Part shown: positions 4,283-6,321 of the stretch, one piece after another
Layout: each line of letters opens with the position of its first letter
Numbering within the stretch: position 1 is the stretch's first letter
Notes under the pieces: generated by a model
What the model was told of the DNA's origin: nothing
What the model saw: only the letters and a program-made list of their open reading frames with translations
Databases searched by the model: none
Translations under genes and position numbers: made by a program
Assembly (NCBI GenBank): GCA_964343305.1
Contig: CAYFJO010000578.1
Location: 1 to 6,321, forward strand
From: CAYFJO01 sp964343305
GTDB lineage: Bacteria > Planctomycetota > Planctomycetia > Pirellulales > Pirellulaceae
Length of the DNA: 6,321 nucleotides
Direction: 5' to 3'

Positions 4283-6320
4283 CACTCTTCACATCGTCCG
4301 CAAGTGGCCGCAGAAGTTTCGCTTCGCCATCGAGCATACGGATTGAGAATTCCTTTACTCGTAACGGCAAATCATTCGAGAGAAGGGCGACGGTTCCAAC
4401 GGTGCGATTCGGTCTGTACTCGCTATCCTTGACGATTGACTCAAGCGCGCCCGACCACGATATCAAGTCCTTGCCATCAAGCGTGATGCGCACGGATGAC
4501 GTTTCTTCCGCAGAAATGGTCGCCACCACGACATATTCCCGAAACCCTTCGACAGCATCCGGGTTCTCCGTTTCATTCACGGGGCGACCAGGAGCGACAC
4601 CGTCTAACCCCGGCCCGCGACCCCCTTCGAACCATGCAATCACACGTCGGTCTCTCATCGGCAAGAGCATCGCGATATTGTTTCGGCCGGCAATCTCGCG
4701 CACAAAACGCATGCGGATTTCGTAACTACCGACAGGCTGGACCGGGAACTGGACCCACGAGTCGGGGCGTTTGCGGATGAGAAAGACATCCTGATCACGT
4801 TCAATCTGGCCGATCAGCACATCTTTTTGGGGATCGATGACGCCGACTAGCCCGACCCAGCCATCGGCCGGCGTGATCGTGTCGCGTGTCGGCGGATTCG
4901 CTCGATCGGGCGTATCAACGCGGACGTACAGGCAATTGTGAATCGTGCCGTCATGTTTGCCGGTGGCGTCGCGGGCGATCTTGCTGCCTTTGCCTTCGTC
5001 GAAGTGGTACAGGGCCAGCGTGTCGTCATCCACGTCGAATCGCTCGTGCGGCTGCGGCGGGGTGAAGTCTTTCGTGTAACGGGCGATGCTGGAAATGCGG
5101 ACTTCGTCGATCGTGCCATCCAGGAAGCTTGTTTGGTTTGCCATGTCCGGCAAACCGCCAATCAGAAAACGGTGCGGCGGCGGCGAAGGGAACGGCTCGT
5201 ACAGACGCTTTGGCGTTGACTGCGCCTGAGGCCGCGTCCCGTTCAGAAAAACCTCCACCTTTTCACCATCCCAAACCCCAGCCAAGTGAAACCTGCCAGC
5301 CGGCGGATTCTTCGTCCGCAACATTTCGACATAGTGGTTTTTTCCTTCGTCGAAGACAGTCAATGACCACCACGTGTTTCCGTGCCATACCAACTTAAAA
5401 CCCGCAGCATCACGTGCAAAACCCGGCATGCATGACGCAATAGGTCCATGTGTATTAGGATGAGCTGTCATCTCGACCCAGGCTTCGAACGTGAACGGTC
5501 CCGCATCGGGAAGCAACGTGAATGGAAGTTCGACATAGCTGCTCGTGCCGTCGAACTGGAGTGCGTAGTTCGGTTTCGCGTCAACCGCCGTGGCGTTGCC
5601 GAGCTTCGAATTGTCGGGATCGAGTTTTTTGCCCGGCATGACCAAAAACATGATCAAGCCCAGCAGTGCCGCAATGCCAAGTGTACCGGCGGTGATGGTG
5701 ACCCATGTGAGTTTCTTTTGACCTTGGCGTTGGCCGAGTTCTTTTTTGGCCAGCACTTTGGTGCGGCGCTCAACGTCGGGTGCCGATTCGACTTGGGTTT
5801 TCATCCCGTCGCCAGTTTGCTCGTCCTGGCGTTTGAGGTCGATCGTTTCGTCGATGCCGTTGATGTCGGTTTTTTTCTTGGGCTTACTGATGATCGGATC
5901 GGAAGCGTCGAGCCCGGCAAAGAACTCAGTCAGCGCGCTATCGGACGAAGGTTCGTCGGCGACGCGGCGTACGTCCGACCTATCGGTGGCGACGGCCGCT
6001 TCCAACTCGGCGATTACTTCATTCATCGACTGCTGGCGGTCGTCGGGTGACTTGGCCAGCATTTTTTGAAAGACCGCGTCCAGTGCCGGCGAGACGTCGG
6101 CACGCACCGAACGCAGGCTAGGCACGTCGCGCTGCAAGTGGGCCATCAGTTTGTTGGTGATCGAATCGCCGTCGTAAACCGGGCTGCCGGTCAAGAGGCG
6201 ATACATCGTACAGCCGAGACTGTAGATGTCGCTGCGGGTATCGGCCTTGCGAGTATCTTCGGCTTGCTCGGGCGACATATAATCGACCGTGCCCATGATC
6301 TGGCCGCTTTGCGTCAGACC
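4278..6320 (-). CDS. Membrane Ser/Thr protein kinase with ConA-like exterior (kinase 2, 5' partial)
   Basis: The frame enters from the right edge and gives 680 residues to TGA at 4280-4278. Counting from the Met at 6296 it begins in the kinase C-lobe: GTVDYMSPEQ (2-11), the DIYSLGCTMYRLLTG block (23-37) and DRQQSM (86-91). The glycine loop, catalytic Lys and HRD lie outside the window. A charged linker follows, then one membrane helix (about 197-220, ITAGTLGIAALLGLIMFLVM), then a LamG/concanavalin-like domain (about 243-460) with YALQFDGTSSYVELP, FTFEAWV, LAGVWDG and the DGTIDEVRISSIARY block. The final ~200 residues look like a second beta-rich domain with SYEIRMRF and VRITLDGKD, possibly a glucanase-like fold; that call is weak. 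The kinase would face the cytoplasm and sense a ligand, perhaps a glycan, outside. The shared C-lobe and DEPSSD tail make it a tandem paralog of kinase 1. Its stop codon lies inside the repeat. Confidence 0.9.
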   Translation of the reverse strand, partial: GLTQSGQIMGTVDYMSPEQAEDTRKADTRSDIYSLGCTMYRLLTGSPVYDGDSITNKLMAHLQRDVPSLRSVRADVSPALDAVFQKMLAKSPDDRQQSMNEVIAELEAAVATDRSDVRRVADEPSSDSALTEFFAGLDASDPIISKPKKKTDINGIDETIDLKRQDEQTGDGMKTQVESAPDVERRTKVLAKKELGQRQGQKKLTWVTITAGTLGIAALLGLIMFLVMPGKKLDPDNSKLGNATAVDAKPNYALQFDGTSSYVELPFTLLPDAGPFTFEAWVEMTAHPNTHGPIASCMPGFARDAAGFKLVWHGNTWWSLTVFDEGKNHYVEMLRTKNPPAGRFHLAGVWDGEKVEVFLNGTRPQAQSTPKRLYEPFPSPPPHRFLIGGLPDMANQTSFLDGTIDEVRISSIARYTKDFTPPQPHERFDVDDDTLALYHFDEGKGSKIARDATGKHDGTIHNCLYVRVDTPDRANPPTRDTITPADGWVGLVGVIDPQKDVLIGQIERDQDVFLIRKRPDSWVQFPVQPVGSYEIRMRFVREIAGRNNIAMLLPMRDRRVIAWFEGGRGPGLDGVAPGRPVNETENPDAVEGFREYVVVATISAEETSSVRITLDGKDLISWSGALESIVKDSEYRPNRTVGTVALLSNDLPLRVKEFSIRMLDGEAKLLRPLADDVKSD

Positions 6321-6321
6321 G

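Noticed and set aside
4165..4725. 186-residue open frame on the + strand and its mirror on the - strand (3919-4206)
   Set aside because: Both begin inside the perfect palindrome, which is why their first residues look alike (MRIQP...RLNSHESSY); the rest is antisense or out of frame with the kinases.
5448..6050. 200-residue open frame on the + strand
   Set aside because: It is the antisense of the kinase 2 linker, membrane helix and C-lobe, and has no recognisable motif.

Overview
The window looks like a planctomycete chromosome, most likely Pirellulaceae-like. The main reasons are two Ser/Thr kinases with the typical planctomycete layout (helical N-terminal extension, Hanks kinase domain, one membrane helix, concanavalin A-like exterior), a DMG in place of DFG, and intergenic CCACAGAGG-type inverted repeats. 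The assignment rests on recognising protein styles, not on a database search.

Left half, + strand (1-2530): the 3' end of a TROVE/Ro60-like RNA-binding protein gene, a hairpin and possible promoter, an intact calcineurin-like metallophosphoesterase, an RNase Z-like metallo-beta-lactamase gene broken by one frameshift, and an endonuclease V-like gene that overlaps it by ATGA, is frameshifted and has lost its 3' half. The last three are packed like an operon (6-bp gap, then a 4-bp overlap). The four families all suggest nucleic-acid processing or quality control.

Middle (2510-2970): the truncated endonuclease V gene runs tail-to-tail into a creatininase-family gene on the - strand that is also truncated. 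Both lose their C-terminal parts within the same ~20 bp, which looks like a deletion or rearrangement junction (or an assembly join). Upstream of the creatininase start is an imperfect CCACAGAGG-type inverted repeat.

Right half, - strand (2968-6321): two tandem, closely related Ser/Thr kinase genes. The promoter-distal copy (kinase 1) has a frameshift at a run of eight A/T and ends just after the kinase domain. The upstream copy (kinase 2) runs off the right edge and has a membrane helix and a large ConA-like exterior. Between them lies a 222-bp nested inverted repeat with a perfect 28-bp inner palindrome; it supplies the stop codon of kinase 2 and ends 6 bp before the kinase 1 start.

Three single-base frame disruptions and one double truncation lie within about 2 kb, while the flanking genes are intact. 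Either this is a decaying, repeat-rich region or the underlying sequence has errors; read-level data would decide.
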